From Roseateles saccharophilus (lineage in GTDB: Bacteria > Pseudomonadota > Gammaproteobacteria > Burkholderiales > Burkholderiaceae_C), in NCBI RefSeq assembly GCF_004342485.1, contig NZ_SMBU01000005.1, positions 1 to 64,000 on the forward strand: 64,000 bases of DNA, in the 5' to 3' direction. The notes beneath the pieces were generated by a model. That model ran no database searches, was not told the origin of the DNA, and saw only the letters and a list, made by a program, of their open reading frames with translations. Made by a program: the position numbers and the translations under genes. Of this stretch, positions 18,380 through 26,510 are shown one piece after another (within the stretch, counting starts at the first letter, position 1; each line of letters begins with the position of its first letter).

Positions 18380-19147
18380 TCATCCAAGAATGTGCAGGCC
18401 ACCGTCGACGTAGAGCACGTTGCCGGTCAGCGCCCGGCCCGGCGGGCTGACGAGGAAGCGGCACAGCGCGCCGACCTCGGCGGCATCGACCAGGCGGCGC
18501 AGCGGCGCGCGCTCGCGCGCGCTTTCCAGCAGCTCGTCGAAGCGCGGCAGGCCCGAGGCCGCGCGCGTGGCGATGGGGCCCGGCGACACCGCATTGACGC
18601 TGATGCCGCGCGGGCCCAGCTCGGCGGCCAGATAGCGCACGCTGGACTCCAGCGCGGCCTTGACCGGCCCCATCAGCCCGTAGTTGGCGACGACCTCCTC
18701 GGCGCCGAGGTAGCTCATCGTGACGATGCTGCCGCCACCCGCCATCAGCGGCTCGGCCAGCCGGGCCATGCGCAGCAGCGAGTGGCAGGACACATCCATC
18801 GCGCGTGCGAAGCCGGCGGCGCTGCTGTCGACGACGCGGCCTTGCAGATCGTCACGCGGCGCGAAGGCGATGGAATGGACGAGAAAGTCCAGCCCGCCCC
18901 AGTGCTGGGCGATGGCCTCGAAGACGGCCTCCAGCTGGCCGGGCTGCTCGACATCCAGCGGCAGGCGCAGCGGCGCGGCGATCCTTTCGGCCAGCGGCTC
19001 GACGAAGGGCCGGGCCTTGTCGTTCAGCCAGGTCAGGGCCAGCTCGGCGCCGGCCTCGTGGCAGGCCTGGGCGCAACCCCAGGCGATGCTGTGCTCGTTG
19101 GCCACGCCGACGACGAGGCCGCGCAGGCCCCTCAGCTCATCGGTCAT
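18380..19147 (-). CDS. fabI: Enoyl-[acyl-carrier-protein] reductase (NADH), FabI family
   Basis: This 255-residue short-chain dehydrogenase-like enzyme reduces trans-2-enoyl-ACP in fatty acid elongation. It has the FabI nucleotide-binding variant GLVVGVANEHSIAWG, the region FLVHSIAFAPRDDLQGR, the active site YLGAEEVVANYGLMGPVKAALE with the Tyr-x6-Lys pair, and SVNAVSPGPIATRAASGL. Its position between phaC and an efflux system suggests a second, dedicated FabI rather than the housekeeping enzyme. It may shift acyl chains or serve redox balance under low oxygen, which is inference. Gaps to both neighbours are 1-5 bases. Confidence 0.92.
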   Translation of the reverse strand: MTDELRGLRGLVVGVANEHSIAWGCAQACHEAGAELALTWLNDKARPFVEPLAERIAAPLRLPLDVEQPGQLEAVFEAIAQHWGGLDFLVHSIAFAPRDDLQGRVVDSSAAGFARAMDVSCHSLLRMARLAEPLMAGGGSIVTMSYLGAEEVVANYGLMGPVKAALESSVRYLAAELGPRGISVNAVSPGPIATRAASGLPRFDELLESARERAPLRRLVDAAEVGALCRFLVSPPGRALTGNVLYVDGGLHILG

Positions 19148-19148
19148 G

Positions 19149-20891
19149 TCAGCGCTCCAGCACGTACTGACCGGGCGCGTCGCCGAGCACCGGCGCGGCC
19201 TTGGCGCCCATGCGCGGCGGCTTCACACGCGGCCCGCCGCGTTCGTCGGCCAGCCATTGGCCCCAGGCCGGCCACCAGGAGCCCTCGGTGACGGGCGTGC
19301 CGTCAAACCAGTCCTGCGGCGCGACATAGGGCTGGCCCGGCGCGGCCGTCGCGGCGCGGAAGTGGCGATGGCCCTGGCCCGGCGGGCTGACGATGCCGGC
19401 GTTGTGGCCGCCGCTGGTCAGCACGAAGCGGATCTCGGCCGGGCAGAGGTGGTGCAGCTTGTAGACCGAGCGCCAGGGCGCGACATGGTCGGTCTCGGTG
19501 CCGACGACGAACATCGGCAGCTGCAGGTCGCTCAATGCCACGGCACGGCCGCCGGCGAGGTAGCGGCCCTCGGCCAAGTCGTTGCGCAGGAAGAGCTGGC
19601 GCAGGTAGTCGCCGTGCATGCGCGCCGGCATGCGCGTGGCGTCGGCGTTCCAGGCCATCAGCGCGTTCAGCGCCGGGCGCTCGCCGAGCAGGTATTCCTG
19701 CACCATGCGCGACCACAGCAGGTCGTAGGAGCGCAGCATCTGGAAGGCGCCGGCCATCTGGTCGGCGCGCAGATAGCCGCGCTGCTGCATCTGCGCCTCC
19801 AGCAGGCTGAGCTGGCTCTCGTCGATGAAAAGGCCGAGCTCGCCGGGCTCGCTGAAGTCGGTCTGGGCCGCGAACAGGGTCAGCGAGGCCAGGCGCTCGT
19901 CGCCGTCGCGCGCCATCGCGGCAGCGGCGATGGAGAGCAGCGTGCCGCCCAGGCAATAGCCCACGCCATGCACCTTGCGGCCCGGCAGGATGGCGTTGAC
20001 GGCGCGCAGCGCATCGGCGATGCCCAGGCGCAGATAGTCGTCCATGCCCAGCTCGCGCTGCTCGGCGCCGGGGTTCTTCCAGGAGATGGCGAACACCGTG
20101 TGGCCCTGCTGCACAAGGTATTCGATCAGCGAGCTGCCGGGCGCCAGGTCGAGGATGTAGTACTTCATGATCCAGGCCGGCACGATGAGCAGGGGTTCGG
20201 CCTGCACGCTGGCGGTCTGCGGTGCGTACTGGATCAGCTCCATCAGCTCGTTGCGCCAGACCACCTTGCCCGGCGTCAGGGCCAGGTTGCGGCCGACGGC
20301 GAAGTCCTCGCTGCCGGCCGGCGGCGCGCCTGTCAGCAGGCGCTGCACGTCGTCCACCCAGTCCTGGGCGCCGCGCAGGAAGTTCATGCCGCCCTCGGCC
20401 AGCGTGCGGCGCAACACCTCGGGGTTGCTCCAAGGCAGGTTGGCCGGCGAGCCCATGTCCAGCAGCTGGCGGGCCCAGAAGGCAACCAACTCGCCATGGT
20501 GCTTGTCGACGCCCCAGACATCGCGCGTGGCCTCGGCCCACCAGGCCTCCTGCAGCACGAAGGCCTGCTGCATCACGCTGAAGGGCCATTGCTGCCAGCC
20601 GGGCGCGGCGAAGCGGCGGTCGGGCAGCGGCGGCTGCGGCGTGCCGGCCAGGGCCAAGCCGCTGGCCTGCAGCCAGCCGTCGCGGGCATAGGCGGCCAGC
20701 TCCGCCGCCTGCTGCTGGGCCAGCGCGGCCAGCTCCTGGCGCCGGCCCGGCGACAGGCCCAGGTGCGCGGCCCAGTCCACCAGGGCCAGGGCCGGCGACA
20801 CGACGGACAGCGAGCGCGTCCAGCGCGCCAGCGCGGCATGGAATTGCTCGTCCAGCCGCTGGCTCGGGCTGTCTGTTTCGGGGCTGCGCAT
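19149..20891 (-). CDS. phaC: Class I polyhydroxyalkanoate synthase
   Basis: This 580-residue enzyme polymerises 3-hydroxyacyl-CoA into polyester granules. It shows IMKYYILDLAPGSSLIEYLVQQGHTVF-type core sequence, the lipase-like box GYCLGG with Cys313, catalytic Asp in VGTETDHVAPW (near 468) and His in TSGGHNAGIVSPPG (near 497); the spacing matches Cupriavidus PhaC (Cys319, Asp480, His508). The ATG at 20891 has an AGGGAGG ribosome-binding site. It is the first gene of the cluster down to ackA, behind an FNR-type box. phaA and phaB are not nearby, so it may be a secondary synthase. Confidence 0.95.
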   Translation of the reverse strand: MRSPETDSPSQRLDEQFHAALARWTRSLSVVSPALALVDWAAHLGLSPGRRQELAALAQQQAAELAAYARDGWLQASGLALAGTPQPPLPDRRFAAPGWQQWPFSVMQQAFVLQEAWWAEATRDVWGVDKHHGELVAFWARQLLDMGSPANLPWSNPEVLRRTLAEGGMNFLRGAQDWVDDVQRLLTGAPPAGSEDFAVGRNLALTPGKVVWRNELMELIQYAPQTASVQAEPLLIVPAWIMKYYILDLAPGSSLIEYLVQQGHTVFAISWKNPGAEQRELGMDDYLRLGIADALRAVNAILPGRKVHGVGYCLGGTLLSIAAAAMARDGDERLASLTLFAAQTDFSEPGELGLFIDESQLSLLEAQMQQRGYLRADQMAGAFQMLRSYDLLWSRMVQEYLLGERPALNALMAWNADATRMPARMHGDYLRQLFLRNDLAEGRYLAGGRAVALSDLQLPMFVVGTETDHVAPWRSVYKLHHLCPAEIRFVLTSGGHNAGIVSPPGQGHRHFRAATAAPGQPYVAPQDWFDGTPVTEGSWWPAWGQWLADERGGPRVKPPRMGAKAAPVLGDAPGQYVLER

Positions 20892-20941
20892 CGGTCCTCC
20901 CTGGGTTCATCGGCCGGGTCGAAGCAACCCGCTCGACGGCC

Positions 20942-20983
20942 AATGTAGGCAGATGCGCACGACTCAAGCTTGACCCAGGTCAA
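20942..20983 (-). promoter_or_regulatory. FNR/ANR-type activated promoter of the phaC cluster
   Basis: TTGAC-CCAG-GTCAA at 20970-20983 (within a 20-bp palindrome, 20967-20986) matches the FNR/ANR half-site pattern TTGAY-N4-RTCAA. On the minus strand TACATT (20947-20942) is a plausible -10. With transcription starting near 20935 the box centre falls at -41.5, the spacing of class II FNR and CRP activation. This points to activation in low oxygen; the regulator gene is not identified. Confidence 0.65.
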
Positions 20984-20988
20984 GCTAA

Positions 20989-21002
20989 CGACCGGCCAGT
21001 CG
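20989..21002. promoter_or_regulatory. Candidate TetR operator
   Basis: CGACCGGCCAGTCG is a 14-bp palindrome with two mismatched positions, between phaC and the divergent tetR gene and 33 bases before the tetR start codon. Its position and its likeness to ACCGACCGGTCGGT-type sites of AcrR/TetR regulators suggest autoregulation and control of the divergent cluster. Confidence 0.45.
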
Positions 21003-21035
21003 GTATCTACTGATCGTCATCAAGGAGACATCGAC

Positions 21036-21677
21036 ATGGACGCACAGATTGCCGCGCCGGCACGGCGCGAAGGCACGCGTCTGCGCCTGCCGCCGGCCGT
21101 GCGCAGCCAGCAGATCCTGGACGCGGCGCTGGCCGTGTTCGCCGAGCGCGGCTATGCGGCCGCGCGCATGGACGACATCGCGTTGCGCGCCGGCCTGTCC
21201 AAGGGCGGGCTGTACGCGCATTTCGCGAGCAAGGACGAGGTCTTCGAGGCGTTGCTGTCACGCGTGCTGGTGGCGCCCGAACTGGGCGAGCCGCCGGCCG
21301 CGGCCCTGGGCAGCGAGGCGCTGGTCGACTGGCTGCTCGACGAGCTCGACGCCAGCCTGGGCCGCCCCGAGCTGCGCGCCGTGCTGCGCCTGCTGGTGTC
21401 CGAGGCCGAGCGCGTGCCGGCCATGGTGGCGCGCTGGCGCAGCACCGTCATCGAGCCCTTTCTCAGCGCCGTGGGCGAGCTGCTGGCCCGGCATCTGGGC
21501 GGCCAGCGGCCGGGCGCAGCGCCGCCGCTGCTGGCGCGCGAGCCCTGGCTGGCACTGTCACCGGCCGTGCATGCGCTGCTGATGCAGCTGGTGCTGCCCC
21601 AGGACCTGCTCTACCCGCCGCAGCGCGTCCGGCAGGCGCACCGCGAGCTGTTGCTGCTCATGCTGGCGCAGGGTTGA
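21036..21677 (+). CDS. TetR family transcriptional regulator
   Basis: This 213-residue DNA-binding protein has the N-terminal TetR helix-turn-helix: RSQQILDAALAVFAERGYAAARMDDIALRAGLSKGGLYAHFASKDEVFEALL-type sequence (about 24-75). The C-terminal ligand domain ends in LLLLMLAQG. The ATG at 21036 follows an AAGGAG ribosome-binding site; an upstream in-frame start at 20970 would run through the operators and is rejected. It is divergent from phaC and the efflux genes, and probably represses the exporter until a ligand binds. The ligand is unknown. Confidence 0.92.
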   Translation: MDAQIAAPARREGTRLRLPPAVRSQQILDAALAVFAERGYAAARMDDIALRAGLSKGGLYAHFASKDEVFEALLSRVLVAPELGEPPAAALGSEALVDWLLDELDASLGRPELRAVLRLLVSEAERVPAMVARWRSTVIEPFLSAVGELLARHLGGQRPGAAPPLLAREPWLALSPAVHALLMQLVLPQDLLYPPQRVRQAHRELLLLMLAQG

Positions 21678-21686
21678 GGATGTTTC

Positions 21687-21778
21687 CGGGCCGAGCGCCG
21701 GGCCGCCCCAAGCCGGCCCGCGTCGGCGATGTGCCTGGCGGTCGAACCGCCTGGCATCGCCGCCCCCTCATGGGGCGG
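21687..21778. repeat. Intergenic hairpin cluster between convergent genes
   Basis: This stretch has an 18-mer, CGGGCCGAGCGCCGGGCC (21687-21704), shared with 53196-53213. It also has a composite stem-loop GGCGATG (21725-21731)/CATCGCC (21755-21761) enclosing GGCGGT-CGA-ACCGCC, and a CCGCCCC/GGGGCGG hairpin (21760-21778). It separates the 3' ends of tetR and tldD and may act as a structured bidirectional end without T-tracts. Confidence 0.6.
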
Positions 21779-21810
21779 ACCAGCGTACCCGCTGGGCCGG
21801 GGGCTTCAGT

Positions 21811-23274
21811 TCAAGCCGTACCGCCGACGGTCAGGCCGTCGATGCGCAGCGTCGGCTGGCCGACGCCGACCGGCACGCTCTGGCCTTCCTTGCCGCAGAC
21901 GCCGACGCCGGTGTCCAACTGCATGTCGTTGCCGATCATGCTGACGCGGGTCAGCGCGTCCGGGCCGTTGCCGATGATGGTGGCACCCTTGACGGGGTAC
22001 TGGATCCTGCCGTTCTCGACCCAGTAGGCCTCGCTGGCAGAGAACACGAACTTGCCGCTCGTGATGTCGACCTGGCCGCCGCCGAAATTGGTCGCGTACA
22101 GGCCCTTCTTGATCGACGCGACGATTTCCTTGGGGTCGTCCTTGCCGCCGAGCATGTAGGTGTTGGTCATGCGTGGCATCGGCACATGGGCATAGCTCTC
22201 GCGGCGGCCGTTGCCGGTGGGGGCGACCTTCATCAGCCGCGCGTTCATCGCGTCCTGGATATAGCCCTTCAGGATGCCGTCCTCGATCAGCACATTGCGC
22301 TGGCTGGCACAGCCCTCGTCGTCGACGTTCAGCGAGCCGCGGCGGTCGGGGAGGGTGCCGTCGTCCAGCACCGTGACGCCCCTGGCGGCCACGCGCTGGC
22401 CGATGCGGCCGGCGAAGGCACTGGAGCCCTTGCGGTTGAAATCACCTTCCAGGCCGTGGCCGACGGCCTCGTGCAGCAGCACGCCGGGCCAGCCGGGACC
22501 GACGACGACGGTCATCTCGCCGGCCGGCGCGGGGCGGCTGTCGAGGTTGGTCAGCGCGGCATGCACGGCATGCTCGACATAGCTGGCGATCATCTCGTCG
22601 GTGAAATAGGCCAGGCCGAAGCGGCCGCCCCCGCCGCCCGAGCCGATCTCGCGGCGGCCGTTGCTCTCGGCGATGACGGTGATGGACAGGCGCACCAGCG
22701 GGCGCACGTCGGCGGCCAGTGTGCCGTCGGCGCGCGCGATCAGCACCACCTCGTGCTCGGCGGCCAGGCCGGCCATGACCTGCGCGACGCGCGGGTCCTT
22801 GGCACGGGCCATCTTCTCGGCGCGCTCCAGCAGGGCCACCTTGGCGGCGCTGTCCAGGCTGGCGATGGGGTCGGCCACGCCATACAGCTCGCGGCTGCCG
22901 GCCACGCGGCCCTGCGACGGCACCTTGACCTTGCGGCTCTGGCCGGCCGCGGCGATGGTGCGCACGGTGCGGGCAGCATCCAGCAGGGAGTCCAGCGAGA
23001 TGTCGTCGGAGTAGGCGAAGGCGGTCTTTTCGCCGGCCACGGCGCGCACGCCCACGCCCTGGTCGATGCTGAAGCTGCCGCTCTTGACGATGCCCTCCTC
23101 CAGGCTCCAGCCCTCGGCGCGGGTGGTCTGGAAATAGAGGTCGGCGTCGTCGACCCGATGCTCGGTGATGAGGCGCAGCGCCTGCGCGAGCGAGGCCTCG
23201 GTCAGGCCGGAGGGCTCCAGCAGCGCGGTGCGGGCAGTGGCAAGACGGGCAAGGGTGGGTTCGACGGCGATCAT
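21811..23274 (-). CDS. tldD: Metalloprotease TldD
   Basis: This 487-residue cytoplasmic protein of the TldD/PmbA family forms a zinc protease with TldE that processes microcin-like and other peptides. The zinc motif HEAVGH lies in PGVLLHEAVGHGLEGDF (about 275), and the family blocks IDQGVGVRAVAGEKTAFAYSDD, GRRESYAHVPMPRMTNTYM and GVGVCGKEGQSVPVGVGQP are present. The start at 23274 fits homology; a longer frame upstream overlaps the LysR gene. It is 14 bases downstream of the lysR gene on the same strand. The usual partner pmbA/tldE is not in this window. Confidence 0.95.
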   Translation of the reverse strand: MIAVEPTLARLATARTALLEPSGLTEASLAQALRLITEHRVDDADLYFQTTRAEGWSLEEGIVKSGSFSIDQGVGVRAVAGEKTAFAYSDDISLDSLLDAARTVRTIAAAGQSRKVKVPSQGRVAGSRELYGVADPIASLDSAAKVALLERAEKMARAKDPRVAQVMAGLAAEHEVVLIARADGTLAADVRPLVRLSITVIAESNGRREIGSGGGGGRFGLAYFTDEMIASYVEHAVHAALTNLDSRPAPAGEMTVVVGPGWPGVLLHEAVGHGLEGDFNRKGSSAFAGRIGQRVAARGVTVLDDGTLPDRRGSLNVDDEGCASQRNVLIEDGILKGYIQDAMNARLMKVAPTGNGRRESYAHVPMPRMTNTYMLGGKDDPKEIVASIKKGLYATNFGGGQVDITSGKFVFSASEAYWVENGRIQYPVKGATIIGNGPDALTRVSMIGNDMQLDTGVGVCGKEGQSVPVGVGQPTLRIDGLTVGGTA

Positions 23275-23288
23275 GGGCGAATTCTGCG

Positions 23289-24161
23289 TCAAGGCGGGGC
23301 GAAGGCCGCCGCCAGGGCATCGAAGACCCGGCGCAGCCGCTGGGTGTCGCGCAGTTCGCGGTGCGCGGTCAGCCACATCGGCAGCGGCGGGATAGCCACC
23401 TCGGCGAGCACGCGCTCCAGGCCCGGGTCGCGCGCCGCCAGCGCCTCCATGCCGACGCAGATGCCGGCCCCGGCGCGGCAGGCCTCCCAGTTGACGAGGG
23501 GCTGGTCGCAGCGCCAGGCGAAGAAGCCCGCATCGACGGCGAAGCCCGCGGCCCGAAAGCCGTCCATCAGCTGGGTGCCGCGGTCCTGCCCGAGCCAGAC
23601 ATGCCCGGCCATCGTCTCGCGCGTGGGCCGCCCGCGGCGGGCCAGGTAGTCGCGGTGGGCGAACAGGCCGAGCGGCCAGTCGCGCAGGCGGCGCGCGATC
23701 AGCGTCCCACCCTCGGGGCGGGCCATGCGCAGCGCGATGTCGGCATTGCGGGCCACCAGGTCCTGCACGGAATCGGTCGCGACAAGCTCGATCTGCACCT
23801 CGGGATGCCGGGCCTGGAAGGCCGCCAGCACCGGTGGCAGGAAATGGGCGCTGATGACCTCGCTGGCCGTCAGGCGCACGGTGCCGGCGAGGGCCTCGTC
23901 CTGCGCGGCCAGCACGAGGCTCAACCCCTGGGCCGCATCGCGCATCTGGCGCGCCGCTGGCAGCAGGACCTCGCCGCGGGCGGTCAGGCGCAGGCCACGC
24001 GCATGACGTTCGAACAACGCCACGCCAACTGCGGCTTCCAGCGCCGCCAGCTGGCGCGAGAGCGTCGGCTGGGTCTGGCCCAGGCGGCGCGCGGCGGCCG
24101 CAGTCGAGCCGCCCTCGGCCAGCGCAAGAAACAGCTGCCATTGATCCCAGCTCGGCTCCAT
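23289..24161 (-). CDS. LysR family transcriptional regulator
   Basis: This 290-residue protein starts MEPSWDQWQLFLALAEGGST and has the LysR helix-turn-helix AAARRLGQTQPTLSRQLAALEAAVGVALFERHARGL (about 20-60) and a periplasmic-binding-like effector domain. The ATG at 24161 is favoured over 24182 because the family N-terminus begins there and a palindrome occupies the interval. It is divergent from a dehydrogenase-like gene at 24253 that it probably controls. The effector is unknown. Confidence 0.88.
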   Translation of the reverse strand: MEPSWDQWQLFLALAEGGSTAAAARRLGQTQPTLSRQLAALEAAVGVALFERHARGLRLTARGEVLLPAARQMRDAAQGLSLVLAAQDEALAGTVRLTASEVISAHFLPPVLAAFQARHPEVQIELVATDSVQDLVARNADIALRMARPEGGTLIARRLRDWPLGLFAHRDYLARRGRPTRETMAGHVWLGQDRGTQLMDGFRAAGFAVDAGFFAWRCDQPLVNWEACRAGAGICVGMEALAARDPGLERVLAEVAIPPLPMWLTAHRELRDTQRLRRVFDALAAAFAPP

Positions 24162-24163
24162 CG

Positions 24164-24177
24164 ATGCAATTTTGCAT
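24164..24177. promoter_or_regulatory. Palindrome at the LysR start, candidate operator
   Basis: ATGCAA-TT-TTGCAT is a 6+2+6 inverted repeat directly upstream of the proposed LysR start codon and 76 bases before the divergent gene. LysR regulators commonly bind AT-rich dyads in such divergent spacers. Confidence 0.4.
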
Positions 24178-24252
24178 TGCAACTATTCACGATAAAACAT
24201 TTTCGAATTCGTTGCCGCTGGGCACAGTGAGCCCACACGACAGGAGAACCTC

Positions 24253-25224
24253 ATGCCTACCGTCCTCATCCTCGGCGCCGCCGGCCGCATCGGGCGCAGC
24301 CTCGCTCTCGCCTTCGCCCGCGCCGGCTGGCGCACCCTCGCAGTGGCGCGCCGGCCGCTGCCGCAGGAGCTCGCAGGCGTCGAAGCGCTGCGGCTGGACG
24401 CCTTGCAGGTCGACGAACTGGTGGCCGCCGCAGCGGGGGCGAGCGTGGTCGTCAACGCGCTGAACGCGCCCTACCACCGCTGGGACGAGCTGGCCCTGCC
24501 CCTGGCCCGCGCGGCCCAGGCCGTGGCGCTGCGCCTGGGCGCGCTGCTGATGCTGCCGGGCAATGTCTACAGCTTCGGCCGCGAGCTGCCGGCCGTGCTG
24601 AAGCCCGACACGCCCGAAGCCGGTAACACGCCCAAGGCCCGGCTGCGCATCGAGATGGAGGCCGGGATGGCGGCCACGCCTGGGCTGGACTCGGTGGTGA
24701 TCCGGGCCGGCGACTTCTTCGGCGGCAGCGGCACCGGGTCCTGGTTCGACCTTGCCGTCACCAGCCGCCTGCACCGTGGCCGCGTCGTCTACCCCGGCCG
24801 CACGGATGTGGCCCACGCCTGGGCCTATCTGCCCGACCTGGCCCAGGCCTTCGTCGCCGTCGCCGGGCGGCGCGCGCAGCTGAAAGGACACCGCCGCCTG
24901 CACTTCGAAGGCCACACGCTGACCGGCGCCCAGCTCACCGAAGCGCTCGCCACGGCCTGCCGGCGTCCGCTGCGTACGGCCGGCCTGCCCTGGGGTCTGA
25001 TCCGCCTGGCCTCACCCCTGGTGCCCAGCTGGCGCGCCATCCTCGAGATGCGCTATCTGTGGGAGCGCCCGCACCGGCTCGACGGCCTGGCGCTCCAAGC
25101 CCTCGCCGGCCCCTTGCCCGCGACACCGCTGCACGAGGCGCTGGCCGCGGCTCTCGCCCCGGCGGGGCAGCCGCCCGGCGCCAAGGCTCAGCCTTCGCGC
25201 TTCAGCAGCAGGCCGGCGTCGTAA
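24253..25224 (+). CDS. NAD(P)-dependent epimerase/reductase-like protein
   Basis: This 323-residue protein starts MPTVLILGAAGRIGRSLALAFARAGW, a Rossmann fold with GxxGxxG (residues 8-14). It continues with VVNALNAPYHRW and LGALLMLPGNVYSFGRELP, the pattern of atypical extended short-chain dehydrogenases. The catalytic Tyr-x3-Lys is not evident at the usual place. An AGGAGA ribosome-binding site precedes the ATG. The last 37 bases overlap the 3' end of the convergent rsmI. Substrate unknown; regulation by the divergent LysR protein is likely. Confidence 0.85.
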   Translation: MPTVLILGAAGRIGRSLALAFARAGWRTLAVARRPLPQELAGVEALRLDALQVDELVAAAAGASVVVNALNAPYHRWDELALPLARAAQAVALRLGALLMLPGNVYSFGRELPAVLKPDTPEAGNTPKARLRIEMEAGMAATPGLDSVVIRAGDFFGGSGTGSWFDLAVTSRLHRGRVVYPGRTDVAHAWAYLPDLAQAFVAVAGRRAQLKGHRRLHFEGHTLTGAQLTEALATACRRPLRTAGLPWGLIRLASPLVPSWRAILEMRYLWERPHRLDGLALQALAGPLPATPLHEALAAALAPAGQPPGAKAQPSRFSSRPAS

Positions 25225-26130
25225 AGCGCATTGCGCGGTGCGCCGCTGATCTGCGCGGCCAGGGCCACGGCCTGCTTCAGCGGCAGCTCGGCCACCAGCA
25301 GGCCCAGCACGCGCAGCGCCTCGGCGGGCAGCCCGCCCTCGGCCGCGGCGGCCGGCGCGCGGGCATGCAGCACAAGGACGAACTCGCCGCGCTGGCGCTG
25401 AGCGTCCGCCGCCAGCCAGGCCGGCAGCGTGGCGGCCTCGGCCGTGTGGATGCTCTCGAACTGCTTAGTCAGCTCGCGGCAGACGCTGACGCGGCGCTCG
25501 GGCGCCAGCTCGGCCAGCAGCGCGATCAGGTCCAGGATGCGATGCGGCGCCTCGAAGACGACCTGGCTCTGGCCCTCGACGGCCAGCAGCGCCTGCAACG
25601 CCGTGCGGCGCTCGCCGGCCTTGGTCGGCAAAAAGCCCGCGAACGCTCAGCGTGGCCGCCGTGTCGCCCGCCACGCTGAGCGCCGTGACGGCGCTGCTCG
25701 GCCCCGGCAGCGGCAGCACGCGGTAGCCGGCCGCCACGGCCTGCTGGACCAGTACGGCGCCGGGGTCTGAGATGGCCGGTGTGCCGGCGTCCGACGCATA
25801 GGCCACGCGCTCGCCGGCGGCCAACCGCGCGAGCACCGCGGCGCTGGCCTCGCGCTCGTTGTGCTGGTGCAGCGCGATCAGCGGCTTGTGCAGGCCGAGG
25901 TGGCGCAGCAGCGCGCCACCCTGGCGGGTGTCCTCGCAGGCCAGCGCGTCGGCCAACCCGAGCAGGTGGATGGCGCGCAGGCTCAGGTCGGCCAGGTTGC
26001 CGATGGGCGTCGCGACGAGATAGAGGGTGGCGGCCGGATACTGCTGGCCGCCGGCCGCGGCCGCGGCGGCCTGGCGGATCAGGGAGGCGTCAATGTTCAA
26101 CTGGGGCTCTCGTTCAAAACCGGCGACCAA
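25188..26130 (-). pseudogene. rsmI: 16S rRNA (cytidine-1402-2'-O)-methyltransferase RsmI, frameshifted
   Basis: RsmI methylates the ribose of C1402 in 16S rRNA. The N-terminal part runs from 26130 with [30 protein letters not shown] and YASDAGTPAISDPG up to LSVRGLFADQ. The rest, GFLPTKAGERRTALQALL to KREG, continues in another frame and ends at 25188. Removing one base near 25639-25643 joins them as LSVAGFLPTK. All family blocks are otherwise intact, so this is a recent +1 frameshift or a sequencing error. The start is uncertain; a TTG inside the frame is possible. Confidence 0.85.
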
Positions 26131-26492
26131 GGTGTCAGGCGATGCGGCCGAGGACGCCGCGCTGGCCCATCTGCAGCGCGCGGGGCTGCGCCTGCTGGAG
26201 AGGAATTATCGAGTCGCCGCCGGCCCCAGCCGCCGCGCCGGCGAGGTGGACCTGATCCTGCGGGACCGCGACGGCACCCTGGTCTTCGTCGAGGTGCGCG
26301 CGCGGGGCCGATGCCACGCACGGCGGCGCCGCGGCCAGCGTGACGCCCGCCAAGCAGCAGCGCCTGATCTACGCGGCCCGGCACCATCTGCAGCGCCATG
26401 CCAGCCCGCCGCCCTGCCGCTTCGACGTGGTGGCCATAGACGGGGCCGAACTCACCTGGTTGCAAGCTGCCTTCGATGCGCCTACGGGCTGA
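26093..26492 (+). pseudogene. yraN: YraN (UPF0102) family endonuclease-like protein, frameshifted
   Basis: The frame from ATG 26093 reads [20 protein letters not shown] and then the family core [39 protein letters not shown] run of four G at 26304-26307 then shifts the frame; with three G it would continue [20 protein letters not shown] to [21 protein letters not shown] and stop at 26492. YraN proteins are restriction-endonuclease-like nucleases of unclear role that sit between rsmI and a SIS gene in many proteobacteria, as here. A GTG near 26130 is an alternative start. Its 5' end overlaps that of divergent rsmI. Confidence 0.82.
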
Positions 26493-26510
26493 CCCTATGA
26501 TTCCGCTCCA

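Noticed and set aside
20967-20986. The palindrome read as the operator of the window's own Crp/Fnr protein (3675-4385)
   Set aside because: Its recognition helix SRQRVN lacks the residues FNR uses to read TTGAT, and it has no iron-sulfur cysteines, so another FNR/ANR homologue is the better candidate.
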